Shown here: positions 11,001 to 21,962 of the stretch, one piece after another
How positions within the stretch are numbered: position 1 is the first letter of the stretch
Layout: each line of letters opens with the position of its first letter
NCBI GenBank assembly: GCA_029204225.1
Contig: CM055095.1
Location: forward strand, 34,435,078 to 34,499,077
Reading direction: 5' to 3'
Source of the DNA: Diphasiastrum complanatum
Lineage: Eukaryota > Streptophyta > Lycopodiopsida > Lycopodiales > Lycopodiaceae
Length of the DNA stretch: 64,000 nt
Translations under genes and position numbers: made by a program
The notes under the pieces: model-generated
What the model was told of the DNA's origin: nothing
Databases searched by the model: none
The model's input: the letters and a program-made list of their open reading frames with translations, nothing else

Positions 11001-12044
11001 TGTGCCAATCCCCTTGATTGCACACTCACCATCATTTGCGGTATAGATTACCTTCCTATCACCATCAAATGCCATTAAAGATGAAAAATACTCTTTATGA
11101 TATGTCATATGAGAAGTGGCTCCACTATCAATCCACCAAGGATCAATGTCTCCATGATTAGCCAACAAGCAAGATGACATAACAAAAGCATCATTTGAAA
11201 GAAGCTCATCCCCACCCTCATCAATAGTTAGATTGGTTTGCTTTTCCCCTTGATCCCTCTTTTTCTTAAAACAATCACTAGCAAAATGCCCTTTGACTCC
11301 ACAATAGAAACATTTTAGCTTAGATCTATCCTTCTTTTTGCCAAAAGTAGAGTGCTCACCTTGGTCTTGCCCTTTAGACCAATTGCTTTTACCTTTGCCC
11401 TTGAACTTGCCTTTAGAGAACATTGCCTCCTCTTCTCCTCCTTGAGATGTAGAAGATGCTCCCACTCTTGCTTGCAACCTGAATTCTTCAGCCAACAAGA
11501 CCTCTTGCAAGTCTCCAACACTTGGTAAACATTTTTGGATAGCATAACTTTGAACAAGATTAGCATGATCATCCAACAAGCCATTGAGAATCACTTGAAC
11601 AAGCTCCTCATTATTTATGCCATCATTAATGCATGCTAACTCATCATTCAATGCTTTAACTCTCAAAACAAAAGCATGTCCATTCTCACTCTTCTTTTGC
11701 ATACAAGAAAAGATTTGCCTTCTTAAAGTCAACACTCTAGAAGTAGACTTGGATTCATAAACCTTCTTCAAGGCTTCCCAAGCTTCACTAGATGATGTGC
11801 ACTTACCAACCTCTTTGATAAGCTCATTTGTCACATTCATCTTGATCATGTGAAGGGCTTTCTTTGCCCTCTTGTCATACCTCAATTGTTCTTGAGGTGC
11901 CAAAGGTCTCTCCTCCACACCTACAACAATATCCATCAACTCATTCATCTCAAGCAAAGACTCCATCCTTACTTTCCAAGTAGAATAGTTGAGGGAGGTA
12001 AGCCTATCATTGCTTTCCAACATGTAGCCTCCATTTGTAGCCAT
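8094..12044 (-). CDS. Copia Gag-Pol polyprotein (Gag, PR, IN, RT, RNase H)
   Basis: An uninterrupted 1316-codon frame, normal length for plant copia. Gag (UBN2-like) covers about residues 1-230. A zinc knuckle CFYCGVKGHFASDC is near 244-257. Protease WIDSGATSHM follows near 302. The pre-integrase zinc site (HKRMGHLNY ... CEEC) lies near 435-480. The integrase D-D-E residues are visible in LLHSDIHG (about 501), RSDNGGEY (about 566) and NGVAERKNRT (about 602). RT carries the catalytic YVDD near 991, and RNase H has LSSSEAEYKAL near 1195 and a C-terminal KHIEVAYHFV block. The start ATG follows a leader of about 600 bases after the primer site. Gag coats the RNA, PR cuts the polyprotein, RT/RNase H copy RNA into DNA and IN inserts it. 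No stop or frameshift is seen. Confidence 0.97.
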   Translation of the reverse strand: MATNGGYMLESNDRLTSLNYSTWKVRMESLLEMNELMDIVVGVEERPLAPQEQLRYDKRAKKALHMIKMNVTNELIKEVGKCTSSSEAWEALKKVYESKSTSRVLTLRRQIFSCMQKKSENGHAFVLRVKALNDELACINDGINNEELVQVILNGLLDDHANLVQSYAIQKCLPSVGDLQEVLLAEEFRLQARVGASSTSQGGEEEAMFSKGKFKGKGKSNWSKGQDQGEHSTFGKKKDRSKLKCFYCGVKGHFASDCFKKKRDQGEKQTNLTIDEGGDELLSNDAFVMSSCLLANHGDIDPWWIDSGATSHMTYHKEYFSSLMAFDGDRKVIYTANDGECAIKGIGTIPISLSTNRNIELKDVLLIPSITKNLLSVSQMLDKGFKVEFDGDACLIKKGCSIIAKGKRQGKLFKLDACVVANQVGCMANEQMSIQEVWHKRMGHLNYKALEVIAKKEVVRGLPKSLTCLNHVCEECALSKSHRLPYTRSISRSKMPFSLLHSDIHGVTTISNGGAKMYVTFIDDFSRFCWVYLLKSKDEVFDVFVKFKVAIETQFTTKIKCLRSDNGGEYISNKFKAFCDEHGIKREYTCPRTPQQNGVAERKNRTLCESAKAMRLNANLPKPFWSDALLCANFLCNRWPSVVLEGKTPFEALFGTKPNVKFLRTFGCICYFNITLDDRTKEDPSSRKGIFVGYSEVSKAYRIYVPSIKKVFTSRDVIFDEGNIPKVVSSDDGVVATNVLDDNGVDDTLDVDVEEASSSQIPRRTPRHKVKPSRLTYDGKGKQVVDGSNYAFLTSFDVPSCVDEARQEEEWIQAMDLEFEALMKNNTWRLVELPKGKSAIGCKWIFKVKTNQDGSINKLKARLVAKGYAQEHGIDYEETFAPVAKMVSIRVIISLATLYGWDLWQLDISNAFLNGDLEEEVYMEQPESYVSHSKPNHVCFLQKSLYGLKQAPRSWYARLNSFLLSQNFTMSEYDHSLYFRISANDVTILLIYVDDIILSGGNKEDIEDIKKALKKEFEVHDLGLLSYILGIEVIRTSQITFISQEKYAISILNRFHMVDANPIDTPMESHVKLTIRGNERSFEDITLYRKLIGSLIYLTITRPDLSYCVGRLSQFMQDPSIEHWKLGKRILRYISGTKDFGIVYRGSSPNLFGFSDSDFAGDLMDRKSINAHAIFIGDGAISWMSKKQATISLSSSEAEYKALTSCTKEMVWIKRMIMELHLLDFSESPIIFCDNLSAQSLASNPVFHARSKHIEVAYHFVREQVLAKEIKLEHVPSKECVADIFTKALGKDLFFKHRTSLGVLSKSMLKLVEEGV
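8099..8108 (-). promoter_or_regulatory. Polypurine tract
   Basis: GAAGAGGGAG on the minus strand, directly before the 3' LTR; the usual primer for second-strand synthesis. Confidence 0.85.
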
Positions 12045-12641
12045 GTTGCAATGATTGATCTCTGATCTTTGACCTGTTCCAATGCACTAAGCACTCTCTT
12101 GAATCAACAAATGAAACACAAGAAGAAATCACAAAGATTTGGAACCTAAAACCTTACTTTTTCTCTCTTTTCCTCACTTTTTCCTTAATTTTAGCCACTA
12201 GTTTTATGATTTCTTGATCAAACCAAGACCAAACCTCAATATACTTGCTTTTCCCTCACTCCTAAGATTGAAATACACTCTTGAATCATTCAGCAAACTG
12301 AAAATCAGAGGGTTACATCAATTTTGAAGTTTTTGACATGAAGAAGCAAGAAATTGAATCAAAAAACTATATGCTAGAATGGAAAACTAATAGGATCTTG
12401 TTGGATCTTGCATCTCCCTCTTTCCAAAACAATTTTTGTCTCCTTATTCTGATAAGTACAGAGGGAATTCGCCCTACTTCAATTGAAATGCATACAAATG
12501 ATGTTTTGATCACAAAGATCCAATTTCTACACATAAATCAACAAGATTTTTAGCTAGAAACTTGATTGGAATGCTACAAAAGCAAACTCGCCCACAAATC
12601 TCTTCTAAATCTGGCAAAACCTGCACATTTGGCCGCCTAAT

Positions 12642-12653
12642 GCTCTGATACCA
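12642..12653 (-). promoter_or_regulatory. Primer binding site (tRNA-iMet)
   Basis: TGGTATCAGAGC on the minus strand with no gap to the 5' LTR. The stretch from here to the ATG at 12044 is the untranslated leader. Confidence 0.93.
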
Positions 12654-13306
12654 TGTGAAAAACTCAGATCCAAAAGATGCTAAAGTTTCATAAAGATCTT
12701 GGCCATGGAAGTTATGCACATCTAGATTGAAAAAATGATAGAAATTGTGATGTTAAGCATACTAAACATCAACTAAACATCAAAATCTGATCATAAGCTT
12801 CCACAAACAGAAACTTGCTGTCCCTGTCCGTACTTCAGAGCCTACAACCTGCATTTCACACGTGTGAAGCCATAGCAACAAAGAAATCACAATTCTAGTG
12901 GCTAGAATGCAAGATATGAACAAAAAAGTGAGAGAGAAGAAGATGGACCTTCAAAGAGCATAACATTCATTCAATAGAATGAAAATGAGATGTGTACATA
13001 CTCGTGGAGATGGCTATTTATAGCAGCCATAGTGCCTCTTGGCCACTTGTCTTATGATAGGCTAAAATTGGGGTCCAATAGGATTCACCCATATACCTAG
13101 AAATTTGGTCAAATAGGAATGCACCAAATTATGAGCCAATAGAAGAGCTCCACACTCGACCTCCTCTAATTAATGTGACCTCAAAAGTAGTGTACACATA
13201 CTTTGGGCCTCTACATACATGTATGAACCTATCTCTAACTTTTATTTGGCCATAGGCCTACAAAATCTCAAGTTAGGAAAATACTACTAGTTGACAATTT
13301 TTCACA
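12654..13306 (-). repeat. 5' LTR of the complete copia
   Basis: Drives transcription of the element on the minus strand. The palindrome TTCACACGTGTGAA at 12855-12868 lies about 150 bases downstream of the TATA-like box, so it should be inside the transcript. Confidence 0.95.
13014..13023 (-). promoter_or_regulatory. TATA-like box in the 5' LTR
   Basis: CTATAAATAG on the minus strand, a good plant TATA match. It predicts a transcription start about 30 bases further on, near 12985. Inferred from sequence only. Confidence 0.6.
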
Positions 13307-13311
13307 CATTT

Positions 13312-14386
13312 TCGGGTTCAACCTGGTCTACTTGAATTCAAACTGGTGATTCGAGTCTATCAGGTGCTCGATTTTGAACTCCCTCTGAATTTGGTAATTC
13401 TCGTTCATTTACTTCTGTCGTTGGTAACTCATAATAATTCTTGAGAATTTCATAGCCGACTAAGTCATTGTCTGCTATGTACTTTGACTCATCGAATTTG
13501 ACTTCTAGAACAGCTTTTATTCTGCCAGTTTTGGGTATATAGGCTCAATAATATGACGAATGCAACTCGAATCCTACTTGAAAACCTTGTTCTGTCTTTT
13601 CATCGAGTTTCTTTTTCAATTTGTCTGGTATGTGCATATAAATTGCACATCCGAATGTCCGAACATGAGCCAGATTTAGCTTTGACTTCCACCATATTTC
13701 GTGAGGAGTTTTATTCGGTATTCGAGATTTCAGAACAATTATGAAGATAGTTCAATGTGGCCACTGCTTTCACCCACAACTGTTTTGGTGCTTTTGCATG
13801 ATCCATCATACACCTAGCAGCTTCCATTAGTGTACGATTCCTTCGTTCAACAATTTCATTGTGCTGAGGTGTGTATGATGCAGTCTTCGTATGCATAATA
13901 CCTCAATCAGTACAATAAGTTTTGAATTCGTTGAAATTATACTCACCTCCATGATCTGTGCAAATCTGCTTCAACTTATTGCCTGTCTGCTTCTCAGCCC
14001 AATTCGTATACTCAACGAATTTCTCGAAAGCCTTTGATTTTGTACGAATAAAGTATACCACAGCGAACTTGCTGAAGTCATCAATAAACGTTATGAAGTA
14101 TTTTGCATCACCTAAAGACAATACTCCAAATGGTCCACAAATATCTGAATGCACAATTTCCAGTACCTTGGTTGCTTTATAAACATCTTTACTGAAAAGT
14201 GTTTGAGTCATCTTGCCTTTAAGACATGATTCGCAGATAGTTCAAATATCTTGACTCTTGATTTCAACTCCTTTGATTCTCTGACTCTTGTTGGCTTGGT
14301 ACAAGGCTTCCACGTTCATATGACATAACCTCTTGTGCCAGCAGCATGCAGAGCAAGATCTGCACAGTTCTTGATTCTTCAGGATC
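13312..14386 (-). pseudogene. Old copia C: integrase part
   Basis: Minus strand from about 14360: LWHKRLCHMNVEALYQANK, then CESCLKGKMTQTLF. Next is HSDICGPF (first D of the DDE triad, near 14140), CTDHGGEYNFNEF (second D) and PQHNEIVERRNRTLME (the E, near 13850). It continues to an IN C-terminal and linker region towards 13312, where the young copia interrupts it. In-frame stops and shifts are present near 13900 and 14240. Gag and protease are missing beyond 14386. Confidence 0.85.
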
Positions 14387-14409
14387 TAACTTTCTAGCCT
14401 AGAAAGTTA
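14387..14409. repeat. Small palindrome at an element junction
   Basis: TAACTTTCTAG, one central C, then its exact complement. It lies exactly where the minus-strand copia C ends and the plus-strand copia F begins, so it may mark an inverted join. Confidence 0.6.
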
Positions 14410-15435
14410 AGACATCACTCATACTCAAGGGAAAAGGTTTATTCCCATGGGTGGATGGCACAGAAGAGATGCCTATGACATCAGGCAAGGAGCTACGCGA
14501 ATGGAGGGAGAAAAACGACAAGGCAGTAGCCTTGCTATCATCTTCCATCAGAGATAGTCTCACACTTGACCTGGCTGCAAAGGCTGTTAAGTGTATTTTC
14601 CTTGGATATGATGAAAGTGCCAAGGCATACAGGATGTATGACGCAGATGCACAAAAGATCGTGATTTCCAGAGATGCTACTTTTGATGAGATGGGTCAAA
14701 ATGACCAAATAAAATTGACAATTGATCCCTTTGACGATAAAGCTAAAGTGCAAGTGAAGGAAGAAGTTGGTGTCGATATGGAAGAGCCAATGGAAAAAGA
14801 CAGGGTTAATAATGAGATTCCTAGGAGAGTGCCTAAGTGGTACTTGTTACTAACAAGTACCACTTAGGCACTCTCCTAGGAATCTCCTAGGTAACAAGTG
14901 ATGCTAATAAGGGAGATACTCCCGAATCAAGTGACCACGGAGAGCTTAGAAGATCAAGTAGAAATCGAAAACCTCCTGCAAGATTAAAGATGAATCGAGC
15001 CCTAATGGGTTCTGTGCTCAAGGCTCAAGAACCAAAAACTTTTGATAAAGCAAAGGAGCACAAGGAGTGGTGTGAAGCTATGGAAACAGAAATGTAAGCT
15101 ATATCGAAAAATAGAACGTGGAACTTGGTTGAGCTACCTGATGGTAAGACGCCTATCACTTGTAAATGGATATACAAGATCAAATATGGAGCTAATGGGC
15201 AACTCAACAAGTACAAAGCACGGTTGGTTGAGAGAGGATTTGAGCAGCAAGATGGTATTGATTTTGAGGATACCTTCGCACCCGTAGCTAAGATGGTAAC
15301 TATACGTTCTATCATTGCTATTTCTGCTTTCTATGGTTGGAAGATCCAGCAAATGGACATTAAATATGCTTTTCTTAATGGAATGTTGGATGAAGAAGTG
15401 TACTTAGTACAACCTCAAGGATTTGTTGAGCCTAA
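14410..15435 (+). pseudogene. Internally deleted copia F (Gag-IN fusion plus RT start)
   Basis: The frame 14451-14867 starts with a Gag-like piece (EWREKNDKAVALLSSSIRDS) and passes without a break into the integrase end (KCIFLGYDESAKAYRMYD, SRDATFDE). The zinc knuckle, protease and catalytic IN core are deleted in frame. After the palindrome at 14816-14884, RT resumes near 15040 and reads [26 protein letters not shown] and QQMDIKYAFLNG near 15350. Homology stops near 15435 (QPQGFVEPN). No LTR is attached on either side. Confidence 0.8.
14816..14884. repeat. Perfect 69-bp palindrome (34-bp arms, 1-base centre)
   Basis: Left arm 14816-14849, centre C at 14850, right arm 14851-14884, no mismatch by eye. 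It breaks the copia F frame. It looks like a strand-switch duplication of the copia sequence itself rather than an inserted element. Confidence 0.9.
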
Positions 15436-18300
15436 TTGTGCTCCATGGCACTTATTAGCCTTAAATCCCAATGTTGGACTCACACATGCATGATGCATGT
15501 TTCTAATACTTCCAACTCTCTACTTTAGTTATGTAGTGTTTAGGCTAAATGTAGAAGCCTCTTGCCATATTTTACAATATTCCATGTTGTTCCTAGAATC
15601 GAACAACAATGATACATAACGATGCTAGCTGAATTAGCTTCATCTGTGCCATAGAATTTTGAATTTTTGGTGTCTTTTTTTTTGTTTTATGAGAAAACAA
15701 AATTCCACAATATTTTTTTTATCCAAAATGGTTGAATATGTAAAGCTGGAAAGAAATTGGATAGAGGACGATCCAAGTCTTTGATAATTGCTTTTAAGAA
15801 AAGGGACTACCAAGTTGACTACCACACATTGTTATGAAGAACCATCCAAGTTTCTGATAATTGGCTCATAGAAAAAGAGACTACCAAGTTGACTATGACA
15901 TATTATATGGTTTCATGTTCTCACTATCGAGACTAGTGAAGTAGTTTTTTCACATGCCTCTACCAACCAAGAGGCCCAATATTTTTTAAAAAATGAGATG
16001 CGATTATTGGATGCAACCCAATTACTTTTCAAATATCAAGATCATCAAAGATGAACAAAATATCTCAACACAAACACAACATGATCTAGAGTTGCAACTT
16101 ATGTCATGCCTTTATGATTTTAATATGTCCAAAGTGAAAGAACATAAATGCATTCAAAATTGCAATATGCAAACTTACAAGAGCCTCATATTAGGACTTG
16201 ATTGGCCTCAATAGTTAAGGAATTCAATGCATTACATGTGAAGTGAGCTAGTTGCACTTGTTTGAGGTTACTTCCAAAACATGCCAAAAAACCAACCTAC
16301 TCAATATTGTATTCGCTAAACTAACATAATTTTGAGAATTGCATAAGAACACCCTCCCTTATCATGATCTATTTCTTCATATTGGGCTTGGTAAGTTTCT
16401 CCGAGAACATATACTACCTAGCAATCAACATTGTTGTATATGGGAAAGATTGACTTTATTGTATATTGTTTTGTAAGTATCATTTTCACATTTCATATGC
16501 TTAGACAAAGTAGAATATCATATTTGAAATCCATCAATTGGGGACCTCCTAATTTCTATTTTATAGCTTGATGTTGATATGATTTACTTTCTTCATGTAC
16601 GAAATGACTAGTGTCTTTTTCTTCTACAAAAAAAAAAAGAGACATTGATGTATTTTAAAAATAACTAGGTATAGACCAATTGAAGAGTTAGCCCTTTGTA
16701 TTTTAGTTTTATTTTCCATCCATTGTTAATAAAACACGATTCTACACTAAATTTTTTTTATGATGCACATTCTAGAACATTGACCCAAACCATCTTAATG
16801 GACATTGTAGATCCACTTATCTAGACATTTGAGTTAGGTGGGCCTTTTCCTTTCTGCTTACACATTACTTTGGATAGGTCATTCTTCTATATGAATTTTC
16901 TTCCAGTGATCAATTTGAAATTAAATTAATCAATCTAGATAGATAAATATAGTTTGATTATAAGTTCTAATGTGATAGTTTGATACATTCAAAAAAGAAA
17001 GAAAAGTTTCCTTGTACATTTTCTCTCTCTAGTGATCCATTAGAGCTCTCATGTTGTTGAGCATAATCCTTTATCAAAAAAGATATTAGAATCATGCCAA
17101 AAGTGAAATAAGGCAAACATTTTAGCTTCAAGTAAGTCAAGTTTAACATAGTTTACATTTTTTGCACAAATGGTTGCACCATGAGCAATTTAATAATTAA
17201 ATTTTGATGTGAGAGGTATAAGTCTTCAAGACACTTTATCGAGTCAAATCAAACTTAATTCTCAATGTGTTCTCAAATAAATACTAGTTATTGTGTACCA
17301 AGGCAAGGAAGGGAAGCTATACATTTTGGCCTAGTGATTTTCACATAAGAGGTTCAAAAAGGTCTCACCATCCCATTGTAAAGTCTCATTATGTGTCACT
17401 TTGTCTAAAGCTGCACATACTAGATCCTCCATCAAGAACCTAAAATGTTGTTGTACAATAACATCAAAAACCATTATGAATCTTACTAGGAACTCTAATC
17501 CCAATTTTTACTGTGCCCATTGAATATTATAGATATCTTTTATGAATCATGATACAACATATGTACACATGTGCATGGGCAAGTGCTTCCCAGAATATAA
17601 GGTAGTAGGTCTAAAGATGGACCGCTCCATGCACATGGCAATGTAACTTACTCAACACCCTACATGTGGCACATTGTTGAATCATTATTCCCAAACCTTT
17701 AGATATAGTTGCCATGCATCAAATCCATGTTCTTAGCACTTTGTTCTCCATTATTGTTACATGATTCTTGAAGCACACAATTTGTAGCTATATGACATGC
17801 TCATAGGAGCTTTTTGTTGTGTAGTATATATAGAAAAGAACCAACAACGAGCTATTTCAACTCATGCCAACCCTCGCATTTCACTTTGCAGCAAAAACAT
17901 TGCCTACACAACAATTAAAACAGAACACAATTACAATTATTATCATTATGTTTTCATCCATTAAAACTTCTTATTTCCATATTGTTCAACCCTTTCACCC
18001 AAAAAAATGCTAGTTTAGTAATCAATAAAGTCACCAACCTCCACAAAAAAAATTCTATTATACTAACTACAAGCTCTTATGAGTGTTTCCAAAAGACATG
18101 TCAATAAACCAAGAGAAACCAACATATGTAGTTCTTCTTCCATGCAATACAAGCATCAATAAAGACGCCAACCTCCACAAAACATGTCTATTATACTAAC
18201 TACAAGCTCTTATGAGCGTTTTCAAAAGACATGTCTATAAACCAAGAGAAACAAACATATGTAGCTCTTTATTTATACGTCTAATAGCTGATTTATACGG
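15436..18300. repeat. Gene-poor AT-rich region with two local duplications
   Basis: No protein family recognised. A unit starting atccaagt at 15771 recurs at 15844 (73-base period; both hold gactaccaagttgacta). A unit of about 115 bases starting atcaataaag at 18021 recurs from 18155 (134-base period) with a few changes. The remainder holds only short frames. Confidence 0.6.
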
Positions 18301-18376
18301 GGGCTAACCAATTTTTCTTTTGAGATTAACAACTTTCTAATCTGCTTTTGCTCACTGGAAGATACACCAGAACTTA

Positions 18377-18756
18377 ATGAGAAGACCGACAAAGTTATCT
18401 ATGTTTTCTCAGATGATGGCTCTTCTTCAATCTCAATGGGCTTTTTATTTATCGGGGGAAAAAACTTTTCTTCTTGGTGGTTTTGCCTTTGAAGTTTTCG
18501 CATTTCCAATTGCCACGACAACTTTCAACTTGCTAGGATCAAACTCCTTTTCCTCCTCCTCATGCAACCTTCTCTTTGTGGGTACGACATGCAATTTCTT
18601 GGTCGGCTCAACCTCTGGTGCCTTCGACTTTTGACGGGTATCCTCCTTTTTAAGGACGATCTCCTTGCGTATAAAAGAAAGTAAACTGGTAGTCATATTT
18701 GTTAATTGTTCCAACTTTTTGATAATAATAGTTGGTAGCAAAGATTGCTTCAACAA
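18377..18756 (-). pseudogene. Unrecognised lysine/glutamate-rich reading frame, 3' side of gypsy G1
   Basis: About 100 codons rich in K and E (for example RRLHEEEEKEFDPSKLK). No domain recognised. It follows the G1 reverse transcriptase fragment on the same strand and may be foreign to it. Confidence 0.3.
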
Positions 18757-19509
18757 AGCTTTTCATTGACGACCATAAGCATATTCCTTCTTTCATATCA
18801 AAAAAACATTTCTCTAGATGAAGAGATAAACAAGTATCTCAACACCGTTGCAATGTTAATTTCAACTTCTGCAGGTGTGTCTTTATATCACTGTATACAC
18901 AAAAATCATCAATAAATATTTCGAGAAAAGTTCTCAGGAAGACAGCGAAAATTAACATCATGATTCGCTGAAAAGTCGCTGGAGCGTTACAAAGACCAAA
19001 GGGTATTTTGTTGTAGGCATAAGTGCCCCAATCCGTAGTGAATGTGGTCTTTGAACGACCCTCCTTTCACACTCCAACCTGATTATATCCAGAAAAGCCG
19101 CTGTTATTATATTTACACTGGAACTAGAGTCAATTGGCACTCTTTCGATCAGGCATCCCGCAATGGTAATATCAATCTCAAGTGCACTAAGATCACCTAA
19201 ATCGATAGACAAAACACCAGCATCTGACAGAGAAACTTTTTTCTTCTTTTTGGGCACAGAAAGGCCTTTCAGTTGCTTTCTGTAATAAGTGTTATCTGCC
19301 AACAGCTGTTCAAAAGTAGTGTTCGGACAAAGGGATCCAATATCAGTCACGATGTCATATTCTTTCGTCTTCGATTTTGAGGTTGGTTTATTGATAACAG
19401 AACTAGACAATTTCGTCTTTGCGATTTCTTCGTCTTCTCCCTCGAAAGTGACCACCTTTTCTGCAGCAGCTGTATGAAGTTCAGGGTTGATTGTGAAAAT
19501 TGTCAACAT
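18757..19509 (-). pseudogene. Gypsy G1: protease and reverse transcriptase fragments
   Basis: The 19509-19100 frame ends in RVPIDSSSSVNIITAAF, a gypsy retropepsin site in which the usual DSGSS has become DSSSS, so the key glycine is lost. In another frame from about 19070 come TTDWGTYAYNKIPFGL and CNAPATFQR, then FIDDFCVYS near 18910, the RT catalytic block with both aspartates. The stretch between protease and RT is deleted and a frameshift separates them. RT ends near 18830; integrase is absent. Confidence 0.85.
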
Positions 19510-19529
19510 TTCCTAGCTAGTTTGAGGCC

Positions 19530-19920
19530 TAAATTGACAATTTTTGTACATAGTTTTGGATCTAACATTTCACATGTGTGAAAGAGGCCTAGATACTTTT
19601 ATTTTAGTATATATTTCATCTTAAAGAAGTCTCAAACTTCAGGATCTTTGAAATGACACCAAAATCATGTTATTTGGACATATAGGCCAAAACTGGCTAT
19701 TTTAGGCTACTGGTGCCCTAAATTTGGGTCCTAAGTTCTAGAGAGAGGAGAGAGAGTCATCTCTCTCACCTATATTAGGCTGAAATTCATGGAGAACAGG
19801 TTGGATAAACTTATTGTATTGTTGAGAGAGATCAATAGATCATTGTCACAGTTTCTTCATTGAGAGCATTGCTCTGTGTATTGTCTTCAAGCTTTTGTGT
19901 ATGATCTAAAGAGGTTTCCA
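19530..19920 (+). repeat. Possible solo LTR inserted in gypsy G1
   Basis: Non-coding, interrupts G1 between Gag and protease. It contains ttcacatgtgtgaa at 19569-19582 and a GA-rich 'gagagagtcatctctctc' stretch, both like the copia LTRs here and like 23373-23935. Ends and target duplication could not be fixed. Confidence 0.35.
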
Positions 19921-21887
19921 AAAGTGGTAGGCTGCTGTTGTAGGGCTGGTATGCTGTTGTTTTTGGCTGCCATCAGTACCTTTTATTAGTTTCTTTTTTT
20001 GTCTCTTCAATGCTTTGTCAAGTTCGTGTGTATCAAAGGTAGCATTAGGATGCTTTGCCATTTCTAGCTTTTGTAGCTTGTTGTGCAAAGATCTTAGCCA
20101 AGTATTTTGGGAGTTTGGATCCATTCAAGATCCACTTTTTTTCACATTGATGATTTCCTTTGCTTCTACCGAGATATCTTTTGCAAATAACTTTGCAACA
20201 TTGCGGTCATAGTCAGGGTCATCTTTGAGATCTTCCTTAGTCGTAGATTTGTTCGTTGTTTTGCTAGAGGATTTATTCTTCGAGGATTTTCTGTGCTTTG
20301 TCGAAGATCAAGTTTCGAGGAGCTTTTGCTTCTCGTTGTGACTTTGAATAATTTCTCCACGTCACTTGGCTAGGATTGATCTTCTGTCTTTGCCAGTTTT
20401 CCTTCAATAACGTCAATTCTCTGCACAACAGCATCAGTCGTAGCTTCGCTTTTGTGTCTGCAGCTGCTGGTGTTGCTACATACTAATATTTGGGTCGCGG
20501 CTTCTGCGGCTGAGGGCAATTAGGATACTTGTGTCCAGGCTCTCTACAATTCGAGCATAATGGTACATAACCAATCGGCTTTCGCAGTTGAGGACAGTCA
20601 GGAGAAAAAATTTCCAGGCTCTCCACAGTTGTAGCAGTTGTCCGAAACTGGTTTAGTCACAGTTTGAGACTTCGCTGGTCCAACACATTCAGGAGGATTA
20701 TGTCTTCTCGGTGCAAAGTTGGATCTGTCCTGCTGGGCTGATGCTGCAGTACCCTATACATAGTTAGTAGTCGCATCATTTTGAAAAATAAAAAGTACCT
20801 CTTGGGCAGGATCTTCAATGTATTTGACATTCATAGTAGTGCAGTCTTCCTTAGTGTGTCCAGAAGTTCCACATTTTGTACACCACATTCCTGAGTTGGA
20901 AGAAGACGCTTTTGGTCTTTTATCTGCAACTTCAGAGTTCTGCACTTTCAAATCATTAAATTTTTTATTAAGGTCAGCCATATTACTCTTCCAAAGCTTT
21001 TCCACTTTGGAAGTTGACGATTTATCCTCGACAACTTTCGTGTCGTCCTTTCGTTTAGTTTGTTGTTTATTCTTTCTCTCTCCTTTGTCAGCTTTTGATT
21101 CTGATGAATCGTTGCTTTCAGATTCCGAGTTTGAAGAACTGGTACCTGAATCAGAATCTGAATCAGAATCGCTGTCACTAGTATCAGTATTCGACTTTTG
21201 AGATTTCTTCGTCGATCGTCGCTTTCGTGCTAGTTTTGAGGTCTCAAAATTTTTGGCACTAGCTACTACTACTGCTAAGGAGGTCATGTCCCCTTGTCTG
21301 CAATACCGATCAATCTTTGGTGGTAAACCAGCCAAAAACCATTCGATCTGCATATCTACAGGATATACACCGATTAATTTTCCTATGAGATTTTTAACCT
21401 TTCATGTATATTTGCGAAGAGATTCTTTACTCTTCTTCTGAACATTGTTCAGACATCCAAGAATTCTAGATTTGTAACCGATCTCTCTGAACTGGTTCAG
21501 AAATGCATCTTTCAGCAAGTACCAGGTTCCTACACGGCCTGGTTCAAATTGACTTTACCATATGCGCGCCTGCTTTCTTAGCAGACTAGGGAAAATTCGT
21601 AGTTTATCTACGTCAGCTCCCTCGTTATTCGCATTAGCGATTGAATCGAATTGTGAGACATAGCTATCTGCATCATTGGAAGAAGTCCCTTTAAAATAAT
21701 CGTATTTAATTTTAGAGATAGAAGTGAAACGTGCAGCAGGTCCTTCCATATCGAAGCTAATTAGGAGTTCAAATAAATGGGCAGTGATCTCGTCTAGATT
21801 TCTTCGACTAGTATTCTCACTTTGTCTTCGTAAAAATTCCTCTCTAAGCTTACGGTATCGTTCTAACCTGGATTCTCTATCTGACAT
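19921..21887 (-). pseudogene. Gypsy G1 Gag with zinc knuckles
   Basis: The 110-codon frame starting at 21887 includes DYFKGTSSNDADSYVSQF, the start of a Retrotrans_gag domain. It is broken near 21555 and resumes at 21353 (EWFLAGLPPKIDRYC). Then comes a serine/aspartate run (about 21110-21180) and a knuckle CTKCGTSGHTKEDC near 20860. Further down on the minus strand are CYNCGEPGNFFSPDC near 20620 (the His is Phe) and CSNCREPGHKYPNC near 20540, giving three knuckles. Gag binds and packages the element RNA. At least three frame breaks are present, so it is dead. Confidence 0.8.
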
Positions 21888-21940
21888 ACACTAGAGATGG
21901 AGATCGATTAGTCAGATTTCTTATAAATTTTCTAAACTAT

Positions 21941-21957
21941 CCTCGACAACGATGCCA
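21941..21957 (-). promoter_or_regulatory. Primer binding site of gypsy G1 (tRNA-Asp-like)
   Basis: TGGCATCGTTGTCGAGG on the minus strand resembles the TGGCGCCGTTGCCGGGG site used by plant Athila/Tat-type gypsy elements, with several C-to-T or G-to-A changes. A 5-base spacer separates it from the LTR, as is common in that group. Confidence 0.65.
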
Positions 21958-21962
21958 AAAAT

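Larger units (their letters stand above)
7446..13306 (-). mobile_element. Complete young Ty1/copia retrotransposon, minus strand
   Basis: A 5861-base element with two 653-base LTRs (7446-8098 and 12654-13306) that look identical when read side by side. It has a tRNA-iMet primer site, a purine tract, a full-length polyprotein and a 5-base target duplication CATTT (7441-7445 and 13307-13311). It sits inside the older copia C. Identical LTRs mean very recent insertion. It is the only element in the window with every part needed for autonomous movement. Confidence 0.97.

Noticed and set aside
18021-18270. Duplication as a solo LTR pair or MITE
   Set aside because: Direct repeats with no TG/CA ends, primer site or terminal inverted repeats; a simple local duplication fits.
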